64,000 nt of DNA from Sediminibacterium sp. Gen4 (GTDB lineage Bacteria; Bacteroidota; Bacteroidia; Chitinophagales; Chitinophagaceae). Position 1 is the stretch's first letter. Each line of letters starts with the position of its first letter. The notes below the pieces were generated by a model. That model had not been told where the DNA came from. It saw only the letters and a list, made by a program, of their open reading frames with translations, and did no database searches. The position numbers and the translations under genes were made by a program. Positions 16,121 to 24,504 of the stretch are shown here, one piece after another. The stretch spans positions 21,557 to 85,556 of the forward strand of contig JACBFI010000012.1 of assembly GCA_013391385.1 (NCBI GenBank), written 5' to 3'.

Positions 16121-16210
16121 ATGAACACAACAACAAACAATACCTGGTTTTATTTTTTCTTTTACTACTTCTTTAATCAAAGGAGCCGGGTAGTATTTGT
16201 TAAAGCTTAA
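16121..16210 (+). CDS. Aromatic amino acid operon leader peptide (attenuation control)
   Basis: This 29-codon frame starts ATG AAC ACA and ends TAA at 16208-16210. Residues 9-18 are ten consecutive aromatics, one Trp, six Phe and three Tyr (WFYFFFYYFF), and another Phe is residue 26. Such a composition is the signature of a ribosome-sensing leader peptide for phenylalanine and tyrosine supply. A rho-independent terminator follows at 16236-16263 and pheA begins at 16278. GCCGGG inside the end of the peptide frame (16185-16190) can pair with CCCGGC of the terminator stem (16237-16242), giving the alternative antiterminator. Stalling at the Phe/Tyr codons would leave GCCGGG free and permit read-through. 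The gene lacks a recognised symbol in this phylum; in enterobacteria the analogous gene is pheL. Confidence 0.85.
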   Translation: MNTTTNNTWFYFFFYYFFNQRSRVVFVKA

Positions 16211-16235
16211 GCGAACAACAACAATCAACATACAG

Positions 16236-16263
16236 TCCCGGCCAATTGGTCGGGATTTTTTTT
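16236..16263 (+). terminator. Attenuator terminator before pheA
   Basis: TCCCGGCC pairs with GGTCGGGA around the loop AATT (8 bp with one G-T pair), followed by eight T residues. The 5' arm can alternatively pair with GCCGGG at 16185-16190 in the leader peptide frame. Confidence 0.85.
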
Positions 16264-16277
16264 GACGTATAACGAAG

Positions 16278-17144
16278 ATGACAAAACAGGGAAACATAAC
16301 AACAAACACAAATAACGGTATTGCCATACAAGGCTATGAGGGTAGCTTTCACCAGGTAGCCGCTCGTTCTTTTTTTGGTAAAACTGTTACCGTCATTCCC
16401 TGTGCCAGTTTTCGTGAACTGATACAGATCGCAGGAGATGCAAAACAATCAGCAGGGGCTGTAATGGCCATTGAAAACTCAATCGCAGGAAGTATTCTGC
16501 CGAATTATAATCTCTTACAAAAAAGTAAACTCAAAGTAGTAGGAGAAATTTACCTCTCCATCAGTCAAAATTTATTGGTGAATCCGGGTGTTCGATTGGA
16601 AGAGATCAAGGAAGTACATAGTCATCCAATGGCCATTCTTCAATGTTTGGATTATCTGGAACAATATCCATGGAAATTGGTAGAAACAGAAGATACCGCT
16701 TTGAGTGCAAAATTGTTGCATCAACATAGAAGTAAACATACGGCTGCGATTGCCAGTAAATTGGCTGCAGAGTTGTTTCAATTGGAAATAATTGGTCCTG
16801 ATATCCATACCATGAAAAACAATATCACCCGTTTTCTGGTATTGAAAAGAGCCGGCACTTTTGAAGCAGATATCAATGCGAATAAAGCTTCAGTCTATTT
16901 TCAAACCAGCCATGATAAAGGCGCATTGTCCAAAGTACTCACCAAAATTGCAGCAGGCGGAATCAATCTCAGTAAACTACAAAGTATGCCCATACCCGGT
17001 AGTCATTTCAAATATGGTTTTTATGCTGATATGGAATTTGATCATCAAAAACAATTCAATCAAGTACTCATGTCTATTGAGTCTTTAACCAATAATGTCA
17101 AAATATTCGGTGTCTATACAAAAGGAAAACTTATCAAAGGATAA
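16278..17144 (+). CDS. pheA: Prephenate dehydratase
   Basis: The enzyme converts prephenate to phenylpyruvate in phenylalanine synthesis. The catalytic domain (about residues 12-190) shows GYEGSFHQVAARSFFG, GAVMAIENSIAGSILPNYNLL, EVHSHPMAILQC and the active-site MKNNITRFLVL motif (Thr in TRF). A C-terminal ACT domain (about 200-285: SVYFQTSHDKGALSKVLTKIAAGGINLSKLQSMPIPG) should bind phenylalanine for feedback inhibition. There is no fused chorismate mutase, which here is attached to DAHP synthase instead. It is the first structural gene of the operon and lies behind the leader peptide attenuator. Its TAA overlaps the ATG of the next gene. Confidence 0.95.
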   Translation: MTKQGNITTNTNNGIAIQGYEGSFHQVAARSFFGKTVTVIPCASFRELIQIAGDAKQSAGAVMAIENSIAGSILPNYNLLQKSKLKVVGEIYLSISQNLLVNPGVRLEEIKEVHSHPMAILQCLDYLEQYPWKLVETEDTALSAKLLHQHRSKHTAAIASKLAAELFQLEIIGPDIHTMKNNITRFLVLKRAGTFEADINANKASVYFQTSHDKGALSKVLTKIAAGGINLSKLQSMPIPGSHFKYGFYADMEFDHQKQFNQVLMSIESLTNNVKIFGVYTKGKLIKG

Positions 17145-18307
17145 TGATGGAAATAAAAACAGCCAGTAGATTAGAAGGGATCGGTGAATATTATTTCTCA
17201 CAAAAATTGAGAGAAATTGAATCACTGAACAAGGAAGGTAAAGATATCCTGAACCTGGGCATTGGCAGTCCGGATTTGCCGCCGCATCCGGAAGTCATTC
17301 GCATGTTGCAAGACACTGCCGCAAAAGATCATGTACATGCGTACCAGAGTTATAAGGGTTCGCCCATACTGCGCAATGCCATCAGTCAATGGTATCAAAC
17401 ATGGTATGGAGTAGCACTGAATCCAGATACAGAAGTATTACCATTGATCGGTAGCAAAGAAGGGATCATGCATATTTGTATGACCTATTTGGATAAAGGT
17501 GATGAAGCGCTGATACCGGATCCGGGATATCCCACATACAGCAGTGCAGTGAAACTGGCAGGAGGTACGCCTGTTACCTATCAGTTATCAGAAGCACATC
17601 AATGGCAGCCTGATCTGGAAGCACTTTCCCAAAGGGATCTTTCTAAGGTTAAATTAATGTGGGTGAATTATCCGCATATGCCTACGGGACAACTACCATC
17701 TGCTGATTTTTATGCGTCGTTGATTGCATTTGCCAAACAGCATGAAATATTGATTTGCCATGATAACCCTTATAGTTTTATTCTGAATGATCATCCATCC
17801 AGTTTATTAAGTGCTCCGGGAGCCAAAGAAGTGGTGTTGGAACTCAACTCACTTAGTAAAAGTGCGAATATGGCTGGATGGAGAGTGGGGATGTTATGTG
17901 CTGCTAAAGAAAGAATTGATGAAGTGTTACGTTTTAAAAGTAATATGGATAGTGGCATGTTCCTGCCTGTTCAATTGGCGGCGGCAAAAGCATTGGAGTT
18001 GGGAAAAGATTGGTATGATGAGGTCAATACAATATATGCAGCCAGGCGTGAAAAAGTATTTGAGTTGCTGACACAATTGAACTGTCGTTTTTCAAAAGAT
18101 CAAGTAGGCATGTTTGTATGGGCTGCTGTTCCTGATTCGTTGAAAGATGGTTATGAAATGAGCGACCGCGTATTATACGGCGCTGCTGTCTTCATTACCC
18201 CCGGTGGTATTTTTGGGGAAGCAGGAAAAAAATATATCCGTGTCAGCCTTTGCGGAAGCATCGAGAAATTCGAAGAAGCCATTCACAGAATTCAAACCCG
18301 ATTATAA
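17144..18307 (+). CDS. Class I/II aminotransferase, probably for aromatic amino acids
   Basis: The 387-residue fold-type I PLP enzyme has NLGIGSPDLPPHPEV near the N-terminus, ALIPDPGYPTYSSAVKLAGG, MWVNYPHMPTGQ, the cofactor-contact CHDNPYSFI, the Schiff-base Lys in LNSLSKSANMAGWRVGM and the C-terminal Arg motif YIRVSLCGS. It overlaps pheA by 1 bp (TAATG) and is followed directly by tyrA, so it most likely transaminates phenylpyruvate and 4-hydroxyphenylpyruvate, or prephenate. That substrate is inferred from context; the sequence type also resembles LL-diaminopimelate aminotransferases. An ATG three bases further is an equally good start. Confidence 0.9.
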   Translation: MMEIKTASRLEGIGEYYFSQKLREIESLNKEGKDILNLGIGSPDLPPHPEVIRMLQDTAAKDHVHAYQSYKGSPILRNAISQWYQTWYGVALNPDTEVLPLIGSKEGIMHICMTYLDKGDEALIPDPGYPTYSSAVKLAGGTPVTYQLSEAHQWQPDLEALSQRDLSKVKLMWVNYPHMPTGQLPSADFYASLIAFAKQHEILICHDNPYSFILNDHPSSLLSAPGAKEVVLELNSLSKSANMAGWRVGMLCAAKERIDEVLRFKSNMDSGMFLPVQLAAAKALELGKDWYDEVNTIYAARREKVFELLTQLNCRFSKDQVGMFVWAAVPDSLKDGYEMSDRVLYGAAVFITPGGIFGEAGKKYIRVSLCGSIEKFEEAIHRIQTRL

Positions 18308-18308
18308 G

Positions 18309-19148
18309 ATGAAAATAACGATCATAGGAACCGGATTAATTGGCGGATCACTGTCATTGACATTGCGAGAGAAAGAATGGGTTACACATGTAATAGGCGT
18401 GGACAATAACCCTATTCATGCGGCACGTGCATTGGAGTTGCAACTGGTGGATGAAATCGCAGATCTGACAACAGCCATCGCAAAATCAGATCTGATCATC
18501 TTATCAACACCCATCAATGCCGCAGAAGATATGTTGCCACAGATATTAGATCAGATCACCCATCAGGTGGTGATGGATGTAGGTTCCACCAAAAAAATAA
18601 TCTGTGAATCTGTGGCTGATCATCCAAAGCGTGGTCGATTTGTAGCCACACACCCCATGTGGGGAACAGAATACAGTGGTCCGGATGCTGCCGTAAGGGC
18701 TGCATTTGCCAATAAAGCCACAGTGATCTGTTCTAAAGAAGAGAGCGATGAAGATGCAGTACAAAAAGTGGAAGAGCTATATAAGACACTGGGTATGCAT
18801 ATTCTGTATATGAAAGCAGATGATCATGATGTACATGTGGCATATGTGAGTCATATTTCACATATCACTTCATTTGCGCTGGCCAATACCGTATTGGAGA
18901 AGGAAAGAGAAGAAGATGCCATTTTTGAGCTGGCCAGCGGTGGTTTTGAGAGCACCGTACGATTGGCCAAGAGTAATCCCGCCATGTGGGTGCCCATTTT
19001 CATGCAAAACCGTGATAATGTGTTAGATGTACTGAATGAACATATTGCCCAGCTCAGGAAATTCAAAGCTTGTTTGGAAAAAGAGAATTATGACTATTTA
19101 CAGGAGTTGATTGAGAATGCGAATGGGATTAAGCGGATTCTTCGCTAG
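18309..19148 (+). CDS. tyrA: Prephenate dehydrogenase
   Basis: The enzyme oxidatively decarboxylates prephenate in tyrosine synthesis. The N-terminal NAD-binding motif is IIGTGLIGGSLSLTLRE, followed by DLIILSTPI, VMDVGSTKKII and FVATHPMWGTEYSGPDAA, then the helical dimerisation domain with ADDHDVHVAYVSHISHITSFALA. I used the ATG at 18309, directly after the aminotransferase stop; a longer frame from 18204 lies inside the aminotransferase gene and is not credible. The product has 279 residues and lacks a C-terminal ACT domain. An inverted heptad repeat follows at 19155-19219, which may weaken read-through into the helicase gene. Confidence 0.94.
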   Translation: MKITIIGTGLIGGSLSLTLREKEWVTHVIGVDNNPIHAARALELQLVDEIADLTTAIAKSDLIILSTPINAAEDMLPQILDQITHQVVMDVGSTKKIICESVADHPKRGRFVATHPMWGTEYSGPDAAVRAAFANKATVICSKEESDEDAVQKVEELYKTLGMHILYMKADDHDVHVAYVSHISHITSFALANTVLEKEREEDAIFELASGGFESTVRLAKSNPAMWVPIFMQNRDNVLDVLNEHIAQLRKFKACLEKENYDYLQELIENANGIKRILR

Positions 19149-19154
19149 GCGTAT

Positions 19155-19219
19155 AGCGTATGGCTAATAGATCATAGTAAAACAATTTACTATTCGCTAT
19201 GAACCATTAGCCATACGCT
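19155..19219. repeat. Heptad-period inverted repeat between tyrA and the helicase gene
   Basis: Left arm 19155-19181 (27 bp) and right arm 19186-19219 (34 bp) are inverted copies that start AGCGTATGGCTAAT and end TAGTAAA. The right arm is longer by exactly one 7-bp word (GCGAATA on the reverse strand). Words along the left arm include GTATGGC, TAATAGA and TCATAGT. Confidence 0.85.
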
Positions 19220-19257
19220 AAAACCCAAATAAAACCAGCAAAGCCCCCTATATTAGG

Positions 19258-19265
19258 TAACTTTG
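19258..19265 (+). promoter_or_regulatory. Helicase gene promoter -7 box (TAACTTTG)
   Basis: A perfect TAnnTTTG box lies 16 bp before the helicase ATG at 19282. The helicase therefore probably has its own promoter although it sits within the aromatic gene series. Confidence 0.65.
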
Positions 19266-19281
19266 CACAAATTTTTTATAC

Positions 19282-20973
19282 ATGACGACATTTGAAGCGT
19301 TGGGAATTGATGCAAGATTGATTCAGGCAACGAATGAGTTGGGGTATGTGAACCCAACCGCAATACAAGAACAAGCGATACCCGTACTGCTTAGTGGTAC
19401 GAAAGATTTTATTGGGCTCGCTCAAACAGGAACAGGTAAAACGGCAGCATTTGGATTACCCTTACTGCACGTGATTGACGCAAAGGCAAAACATCCACAG
19501 GCGCTGGTTGTTTGTCCAACCCGCGAACTCTGTTTACAAATCGTAAAAGAGTTAGAACTGTTCAAGAAATACATGACCGGAGTTTCTGTAGTAGCTGTAT
19601 ATGGTGGTGCATCCATCGGATTACAGATACGCGATTTAAAAAGAGGAACTCAAATTGTAGTAGCAACACCCGGTAGATTGATTGATCTGATCGAAAGAAA
19701 GGCGATCAATTTGGAGGAGATCAAGTATGTAGTATTAGATGAAGCAGATGAAATGCTGAACATGGGTTTCCAGGATGATATTGAATTCATCCTGAAAAAT
19801 ACCCCTCAGCGTGAAAGTACATGGCTCTTCAGTGCAACCATGCCTCCCGAGATCAGAAAAGTGAGTAAGCGTTACATGAAAGATCCTGCTGAAGTAACAG
19901 TAGGAAAAGTGAACACAGCTAATAAGAGTATCGATCACCAATATTATGTAACCAGTTCACATCATCGCTATGAGACATTGAAACGCATCATCGATTTCAA
20001 TCCGGGTATCTATGGTATCATTTTTACCAGAACTAAAATTGATGCACAAGAAATCTCTGAACGATTAACACGTGAAGGATATGATATTGATGCCTTACAT
20101 GGTGATCTGACCCAAGGTCAAAGAGACAAAGTGATGGGACAGTTCAGGGATAAGAGTTTGCAACTGTTGATTGCTACTGATGTGGCGGCTAGAGGTATCG
20201 ATGTACAAGGCATCACACACGTGATCAACTATGAGTTGCCCGATGATGTAGAGGTATACACACACAGAAGCGGAAGAACCGGCCGCGCAGGTAATGTAGG
20301 TATTTGTATTTCCATCGTGCATAGCAAGGAAATGTATCGATTGAAACAGATCGAAAGAATCAACAATTCTAAATTCCATAAGCTGGATATTCCAAGCGGA
20401 AAAGATGTATGTCGCAAACAGTTCTTCCATTTCATGGATAAATTGTTATCGGCAGATATCAGTCATGGTGATTATGAAACCTATGTTCCAATGCTGGCTG
20501 AAAAGTTCGCTGAAGTGAGCAAAGAAGATGTGCTGAAGCGTGTGGCGGCTATGGAATTTGATCGTTTTCTGAAATACTATGAAAATGCAGAAGACCTCAA
20601 TTTCCGTGAAAGAAACAGAAGAGAATACAATGATGCGCCGGATCAAGGCAGACGCAGAGATGCAGGAAAAGGAGATAGCCGTAAAGAATACAAACGCGGA
20701 GGAGGTTACAGCCGTTTGTTTGTAAACCTTGGTACCAAAGATGGTTTTTATAAAGCGAGTTTCCTGCAGTTCATCCTCGATATGAGCGATCTTAAAAAAG
20801 ATGTATTGGGTAAGATCGACATGAAAGACATGAACAGCTGGGTAGAAATCGAAAAAGGAGCTGCCAATCAAATGATCCGTGCATTAGATGGAAAGAATTA
20901 CAAAGGAAGAAGAATCAGGATGAATGATGCGGATTCAGGAGGAGTGAGGAAACCGAGGAAGGGAGAAGAGTAA
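19282..20973 (+). CDS. DEAD-box RNA helicase with C-terminal DbpA-type RNA-binding domain
   Basis: The 563-residue protein unwinds RNA using ATP. Ordered motifs are the Q motif (GYVNPTAIQEQAIPVL), motif I AQTGTGKTAAF, Ia PTRELCLQI, II VLDEADEMLNMGF, III FSATMP, IV IIFTRTK, V ATDVAARGIDV and VI HRSGRTGRAG. The C-terminal part has a charged linker (residues about 425-475, RERNRREYNDAPDQGRRRDAGKG) and a DbpA-like domain (YSRLFVNLGTKDGFYKASFLQFI... NYKGRRIRM) that in relatives binds rRNA. It resembles CsdA/DeaD-type helicases for ribosome assembly or cold adaptation. It separates tyrA from the DAHP synthase gene and is flanked by heptad hairpins on both sides. Confidence 0.93.
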   Translation: MTTFEALGIDARLIQATNELGYVNPTAIQEQAIPVLLSGTKDFIGLAQTGTGKTAAFGLPLLHVIDAKAKHPQALVVCPTRELCLQIVKELELFKKYMTGVSVVAVYGGASIGLQIRDLKRGTQIVVATPGRLIDLIERKAINLEEIKYVVLDEADEMLNMGFQDDIEFILKNTPQRESTWLFSATMPPEIRKVSKRYMKDPAEVTVGKVNTANKSIDHQYYVTSSHHRYETLKRIIDFNPGIYGIIFTRTKIDAQEISERLTREGYDIDALHGDLTQGQRDKVMGQFRDKSLQLLIATDVAARGIDVQGITHVINYELPDDVEVYTHRSGRTGRAGNVGICISIVHSKEMYRLKQIERINNSKFHKLDIPSGKDVCRKQFFHFMDKLLSADISHGDYETYVPMLAEKFAEVSKEDVLKRVAAMEFDRFLKYYENAEDLNFRERNRREYNDAPDQGRRRDAGKGDSRKEYKRGGGYSRLFVNLGTKDGFYKASFLQFILDMSDLKKDVLGKIDMKDMNSWVEIEKGAANQMIRALDGKNYKGRRIRMNDADSGGVRKPRKGEE

Positions 20974-20979
20974 ACAATG

Positions 20980-21055
20980 TCTGATTTCTGATGTCGGATG
21001 TCTGATATAAATATCCAATCAGACATCCGACATCAGAAATCAGAAATCAGAAATA
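20980..21055. repeat. Heptad-period perfect inverted repeat, words TCTGATT/TCTGATG
   Basis: Arms 20980-21006 and 21018-21044 are perfect 27-bp inverted copies around an 11-bp loop; the right arm continues with another TCAGAAA word to about 21055. It lies between the helicase stop and the DAHP synthase start and would form a very stable RNA hairpin without a T-run. Confidence 0.9.
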
Positions 21056-21061
21056 CATTTT

Positions 21062-22147
21062 ATGGAGCAAGCAATCGAACAAAAGACAAATGTGGATGCT
21101 TTATTGCAGAAGCGCCCATTGATCATTTCAGGTCCGTGCAGTGCCGAGACCGAAGAGCAAGTGATTCAAACGGCTACCAGATTGGCAGCAACCGGTAAAG
21201 TAGATATCCTGCGTGCCGGTATTTGGAAACCTCGTACTCGTCCGGGTAGTTTTGAAGGCATTGGCACCAAGGGATTGCCTTGGTTGCAACAAGCACGTAA
21301 AGCATCCGGATTACCAGTTGCTGTAGAAGTGGCAACGGGTAAGCAGGTGGAAGATGCTCTGCATTTTGATGTGGATGTACTATGGATCGGTGCACGAACT
21401 ACAGTTAACCCTTTTAGCGTTCAGGAAGTAGCAGATGCATTGAAGGGTGTAGATGTACCAGTACTCATCAAAAATCCCATCAATCCAGATCTGGAATTAT
21501 GGATTGGCGCAGTTGAGCGTGTAGCAAAAGCCGGTATTAAAAATATTGGATTGATCCATCGTGGATTTAGTTCCTATGGTAATACAGAATATCGCAATGC
21601 ACCTATGTGGCATCTCGCTATTGAAATGAAAAGACGTAATCCGGATATGTTGTTGATCAATGATCCTTCACATATCTGCGGAAGAAGAGATATTCTCATG
21701 GATGTGGCACAAAAAGCCATCGATCTTGATTTTGATGGATTGATCATTGAAAGTCATATCGATCCCGATAATGCTTGGAGTGATGCGAAGCAACAAGTAA
21801 CTCCCGAGCGACTGGGTGAAATGATCAGCTCTATTATCTGGCGTAAGGAAGATATCAGTTCAGAAGAGTTGCATGCTGCCATGGAAAAAATGCGTCAGCA
21901 GATCAATCAACTGGATGATGAGTTGTTGCAACTGCTTGGACAAAGAATGAAAGTAGCAGATAAGATCGGACAATATAAAAAGGATAACAATATCACCATC
22001 CTGCAAACCAATCGTTGGAATGCTATTCTTGACAGAGCTTTTGCAAAAGGAGAGCAATTGGGATTGAGTCGTGAGTTCATCACCAAGTATTTTGATGCTG
22101 TACACATGGAGAGTATCAATCATCAGAACAAGATCATGAATGCCTAG
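21062..22147 (+). CDS. Bifunctional DAHP synthase (class I-beta) / chorismate mutase type II
   Basis: The 361-residue protein joins the first step of the shikimate pathway to the branch-point mutase. The DAHP synthase domain (about residues 15-260) has LIISGPCSAETEEQVI, LRAGIWKPRTRPGSFEGIG, DVLWIGARTTVNPFSVQE, VLIKNPINPDLELWIGA and GLIIESHIDPDNAWSDAKQQVTPE, the class I-beta pattern. The C-terminal AroQ-type chorismate mutase (about 275-355) has MEKMRQQINQLDDELLQLLGQRMKVADKIGQYKK. This fusion explains why pheA here lacks a mutase domain. Feedback control by the fused mutase binding prephenate or chorismate is known for such enzymes. TACATTTT directly before the ATG is one mismatch from a -7 box. 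aroB follows after 5 bp. Confidence 0.94.
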   Translation: MEQAIEQKTNVDALLQKRPLIISGPCSAETEEQVIQTATRLAATGKVDILRAGIWKPRTRPGSFEGIGTKGLPWLQQARKASGLPVAVEVATGKQVEDALHFDVDVLWIGARTTVNPFSVQEVADALKGVDVPVLIKNPINPDLELWIGAVERVAKAGIKNIGLIHRGFSSYGNTEYRNAPMWHLAIEMKRRNPDMLLINDPSHICGRRDILMDVAQKAIDLDFDGLIIESHIDPDNAWSDAKQQVTPERLGEMISSIIWRKEDISSEELHAAMEKMRQQINQLDDELLQLLGQRMKVADKIGQYKKDNNITILQTNRWNAILDRAFAKGEQLGLSREFITKYFDAVHMESINHQNKIMNA

Positions 22148-22152
22148 TGGTT

Positions 22153-23172
22153 ATGAAGAAAAAAGCAGTATCATTTCCGGGTAAGATCGTACAATATTAC
22201 TTTGATGCATCCTTCGATCATTTGCAGAAAATAGTCGATAAAGAAAAAGTAGTATTGATCACGGATGAGCATGTTTTCTCGTCACATCAAAAGAAATTCA
22301 AAGGATGGAATACCATCGTTCTAAAACCAGGAGAAGCCTATAAAGTGCAACAAACAGTTGATATGATCATTGATCAACTGATAGAGATGGGAGCAGATCG
22401 GAAAACAATCTTAGTAGGCGTTGGAGGCGGTGTCATCACAGATATTACAGGGTATGTAGCCGGAATATTTATGCGTGGCATCGATGTGGGTTATGTGCCT
22501 ACCAGTTTATTGGCAATGGTAGATGCTGCGATCGGAGGAAAAAATGGAATTGATGTGGGCGTTTATAAAAATATGGTAGGATTGATTCGTCAGCCTTCTT
22601 TCCTTTTGTATGATTATAGTTTTTTGAAAACACTTCCGTTGGCTGAATGGCAGAATGGTTTTGCAGAGATCATTAAACATGCTTGTATCAAAGATGCAGC
22701 CATGTTCAAAGAGTTGCAACAGCATCGATTAAGCGATTATAAAAAAGATGTATCATTATTGAAAAAATTGATAGAGCGAAATGTCATGCTGAAAACAAAA
22801 GTGGTATTGGCCGATGAGCGGGAACAAGGGGAAAGAAAATTATTGAATTTCGGACATACACTCGGACATGCCATTGAGAATATGTATGAGTTGAGTCACG
22901 GACAGGCGATCAGTATTGGGATGACTTATGCAACAATTATCTCACAGCAATTGAAAGGCTTCAAGGATACAGATGCGGTGGTGAGCTTATTAGCCAATTA
23001 TGGGTTACCCACATTTGCAGGTTTTGATGCAAAAAAAGCTTTTCGGGTATTACAAAAAGACAAAAAAAAGGATGATGTAAGTATTCATTATATCCTTCTT
23101 GAAAAAACAGGCAAAGCGGTAGTACAACCCTTACTGTTCGTACAACTCAAAGAAATTTTCAAACAGTTTTAA
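22153..23172 (+). CDS. aroB: 3-dehydroquinate synthase
   Basis: The enzyme cyclises DAHP to 3-dehydroquinate using NAD and a divalent metal. Landmarks are VLITDEHVFSSHQ, ILVGVGGGVITDITGYVAGIFMRGIDVGYVPTSLLAMVDAAIGGKNGID, and the metal ligands in GFAEIIKHACI, FGHTLGHAIENMYELSHGQAISIGM. The ATG at 22153 (339 residues) is preferred; a GTG at 22147 overlapping the previous stop is possible and adds two residues. Spacing of 5 bp after the DAHP synthase-mutase gene and 43 bp before aroA fits a single operon. Confidence 0.94.
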   Translation: MKKKAVSFPGKIVQYYFDASFDHLQKIVDKEKVVLITDEHVFSSHQKKFKGWNTIVLKPGEAYKVQQTVDMIIDQLIEMGADRKTILVGVGGGVITDITGYVAGIFMRGIDVGYVPTSLLAMVDAAIGGKNGIDVGVYKNMVGLIRQPSFLLYDYSFLKTLPLAEWQNGFAEIIKHACIKDAAMFKELQQHRLSDYKKDVSLLKKLIERNVMLKTKVVLADEREQGERKLLNFGHTLGHAIENMYELSHGQAISIGMTYATIISQQLKGFKDTDAVVSLLANYGLPTFAGFDAKKAFRVLQKDKKKDDVSIHYILLEKTGKAVVQPLLFVQLKEIFKQF

Positions 23173-23215
23173 TCTTTTAATCATACCGCAGCACGCTGCG
23201 ATGATGCATGATAGT

Positions 23216-24493
23216 ATGTCTACCCAGGTAAAAATAAATCCATCCGCCATCCAGGGAGCTATTCGGGCTGCTGCCGGGAAGAGTAGTATGCAAAGAGCCT
23301 GTGCAGCAGCTTTGTTGCGTAAAGGAGAGACTTTGATCATCAACCCGGGAAAAAGCAATGATGATTTAGCAGCTATTGATGTCATTCAAAAGTTAGGGGC
23401 TACTATTCGTTATACTAATGAGGGAGATTTGCATATTACTTCGAATGGGCTATCACCCATTGATTCTGAAATCAGTTGTGGCGAAAGTGGTTTGGGTATC
23501 AGAATGTTTACACCCATTGCAGCGCTAAGTGAAAAACCACTCACCATTCATGGAACGGGTAGTTTGGTCAATCGTCCGATGCATTTTTTTGATGAGATAC
23601 TACCTGCATTGCAAGTTCAAATCAAGTCAAATGAGGGCAAAGTGCCGTTACAATTACAAGGACCTTTACGTCCGGCAAATATTGAAGTAGATGGATCATT
23701 GAGTTCTCAGTTCCTCACCGGATTGCTGATGGCTTATGCGGCAGCTGGTGCTGATGGTGTTACCATTCAAGTGAAAGATTTAAAAAGTAAACCCTATATC
23801 GATTTGACATTAGCGGTGATGGCTGATTTTGGATGGAAAGTAACACATGAGAATCACGAATATTTCCATTTTCATGGAACTACATCGTCGAAAGAGGGAC
23901 TGCTCAACTATCAAGTGGAGGGTGATTGGAGTGGGGCGGCTTTCTTATTAGTTGCCGGTGCTATTGCCGGACCTGTACGCGTTACGGGTTTGGATGTATT
24001 TTCCACCCAAGCAGATAAAGCCATATTGCAAGCATTGATGGATACCGGTTGTCGGATGTCCATCACCGATGCTCATATCGATATTTCACCTTTACCCCTA
24101 AAAGCATTTCATTTTAATGCAACGGATTGTCCGGATCTGTTTCCTCCACTGGTAGCTTTGGCAGCTTGCTGCGAAGGGACTACTGTTATTGAGGGCGTGA
24201 GCAGACTTTCTCATAAAGAAAGTGACAGAGGGATTACCTTACAGGAAGAGTTTGGTAAATTGGGGATTGAAATCAGCTTACAAGATGATCTGATGGTCAT
24301 TAAAGGCGGAACGGGTATCAAAATGGCAAGGGTTCATTCACATCATGATCATCGTATAGCCATGGCTTGTGCGGTAGCAGGATTGTGTGCAGATGGAGAA
24401 GTAATTATAGCAGATGCGGATGCCATCAATAAATCCTATCCAGATTTTTATGATCACCTTCAGCAATTAGGTGCTGATATTGTCAAATTATAA
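23216..24493 (+). CDS. aroA: 3-phosphoshikimate 1-carboxyvinyltransferase (EPSP synthase)
   Basis: The enzyme adds enolpyruvate to shikimate 3-phosphate. Landmarks are GKSSMQRACAAALL near the N-terminus (Lys and Ser of the substrate site), GSGLGIRMFTPIAAL-type CGESGLGIRMFTPIAALSEKPLTIHGTGSLVNRPM, DGSLSSQFLTGLLMAYAAAG, GDWSGAAFLLVAGAI, RLSHKESDRG and HHDHRIAMACAVAGL. It is a divergent class: several motif positions differ from the E. coli enzyme. The ATG at 23216 (MSTQVKINPSAIQGA, 425 residues) is the most likely start; two more ATG codons lie 9 to 15 bp upstream. aroC follows after 11 bp. Confidence 0.92.
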   Translation: MSTQVKINPSAIQGAIRAAAGKSSMQRACAAALLRKGETLIINPGKSNDDLAAIDVIQKLGATIRYTNEGDLHITSNGLSPIDSEISCGESGLGIRMFTPIAALSEKPLTIHGTGSLVNRPMHFFDEILPALQVQIKSNEGKVPLQLQGPLRPANIEVDGSLSSQFLTGLLMAYAAAGADGVTIQVKDLKSKPYIDLTLAVMADFGWKVTHENHEYFHFHGTTSSKEGLLNYQVEGDWSGAAFLLVAGAIAGPVRVTGLDVFSTQADKAILQALMDTGCRMSITDAHIDISPLPLKAFHFNATDCPDLFPPLVALAACCEGTTVIEGVSRLSHKESDRGITLQEEFGKLGIEISLQDDLMVIKGGTGIKMARVHSHHDHRIAMACAVAGLCADGEVIIADADAINKSYPDFYDHLQQLGADIVKL

Positions 24494-24504
24494 ATAAAAA
24501 GACT

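Noticed and set aside
18204-18308. Longer tyrA start overlapping the aminotransferase gene
   Set aside because: The extra 35 residues read the aminotransferase C-terminal codons in another frame; the ATG at 18309 gives the normal IIGTGLIGGS N-terminus.
20446-20871. 141-codon antisense frame within the helicase gene
   Set aside because: Phe/Ile-rich shadow of the charged helicase C-terminus, with no motif.
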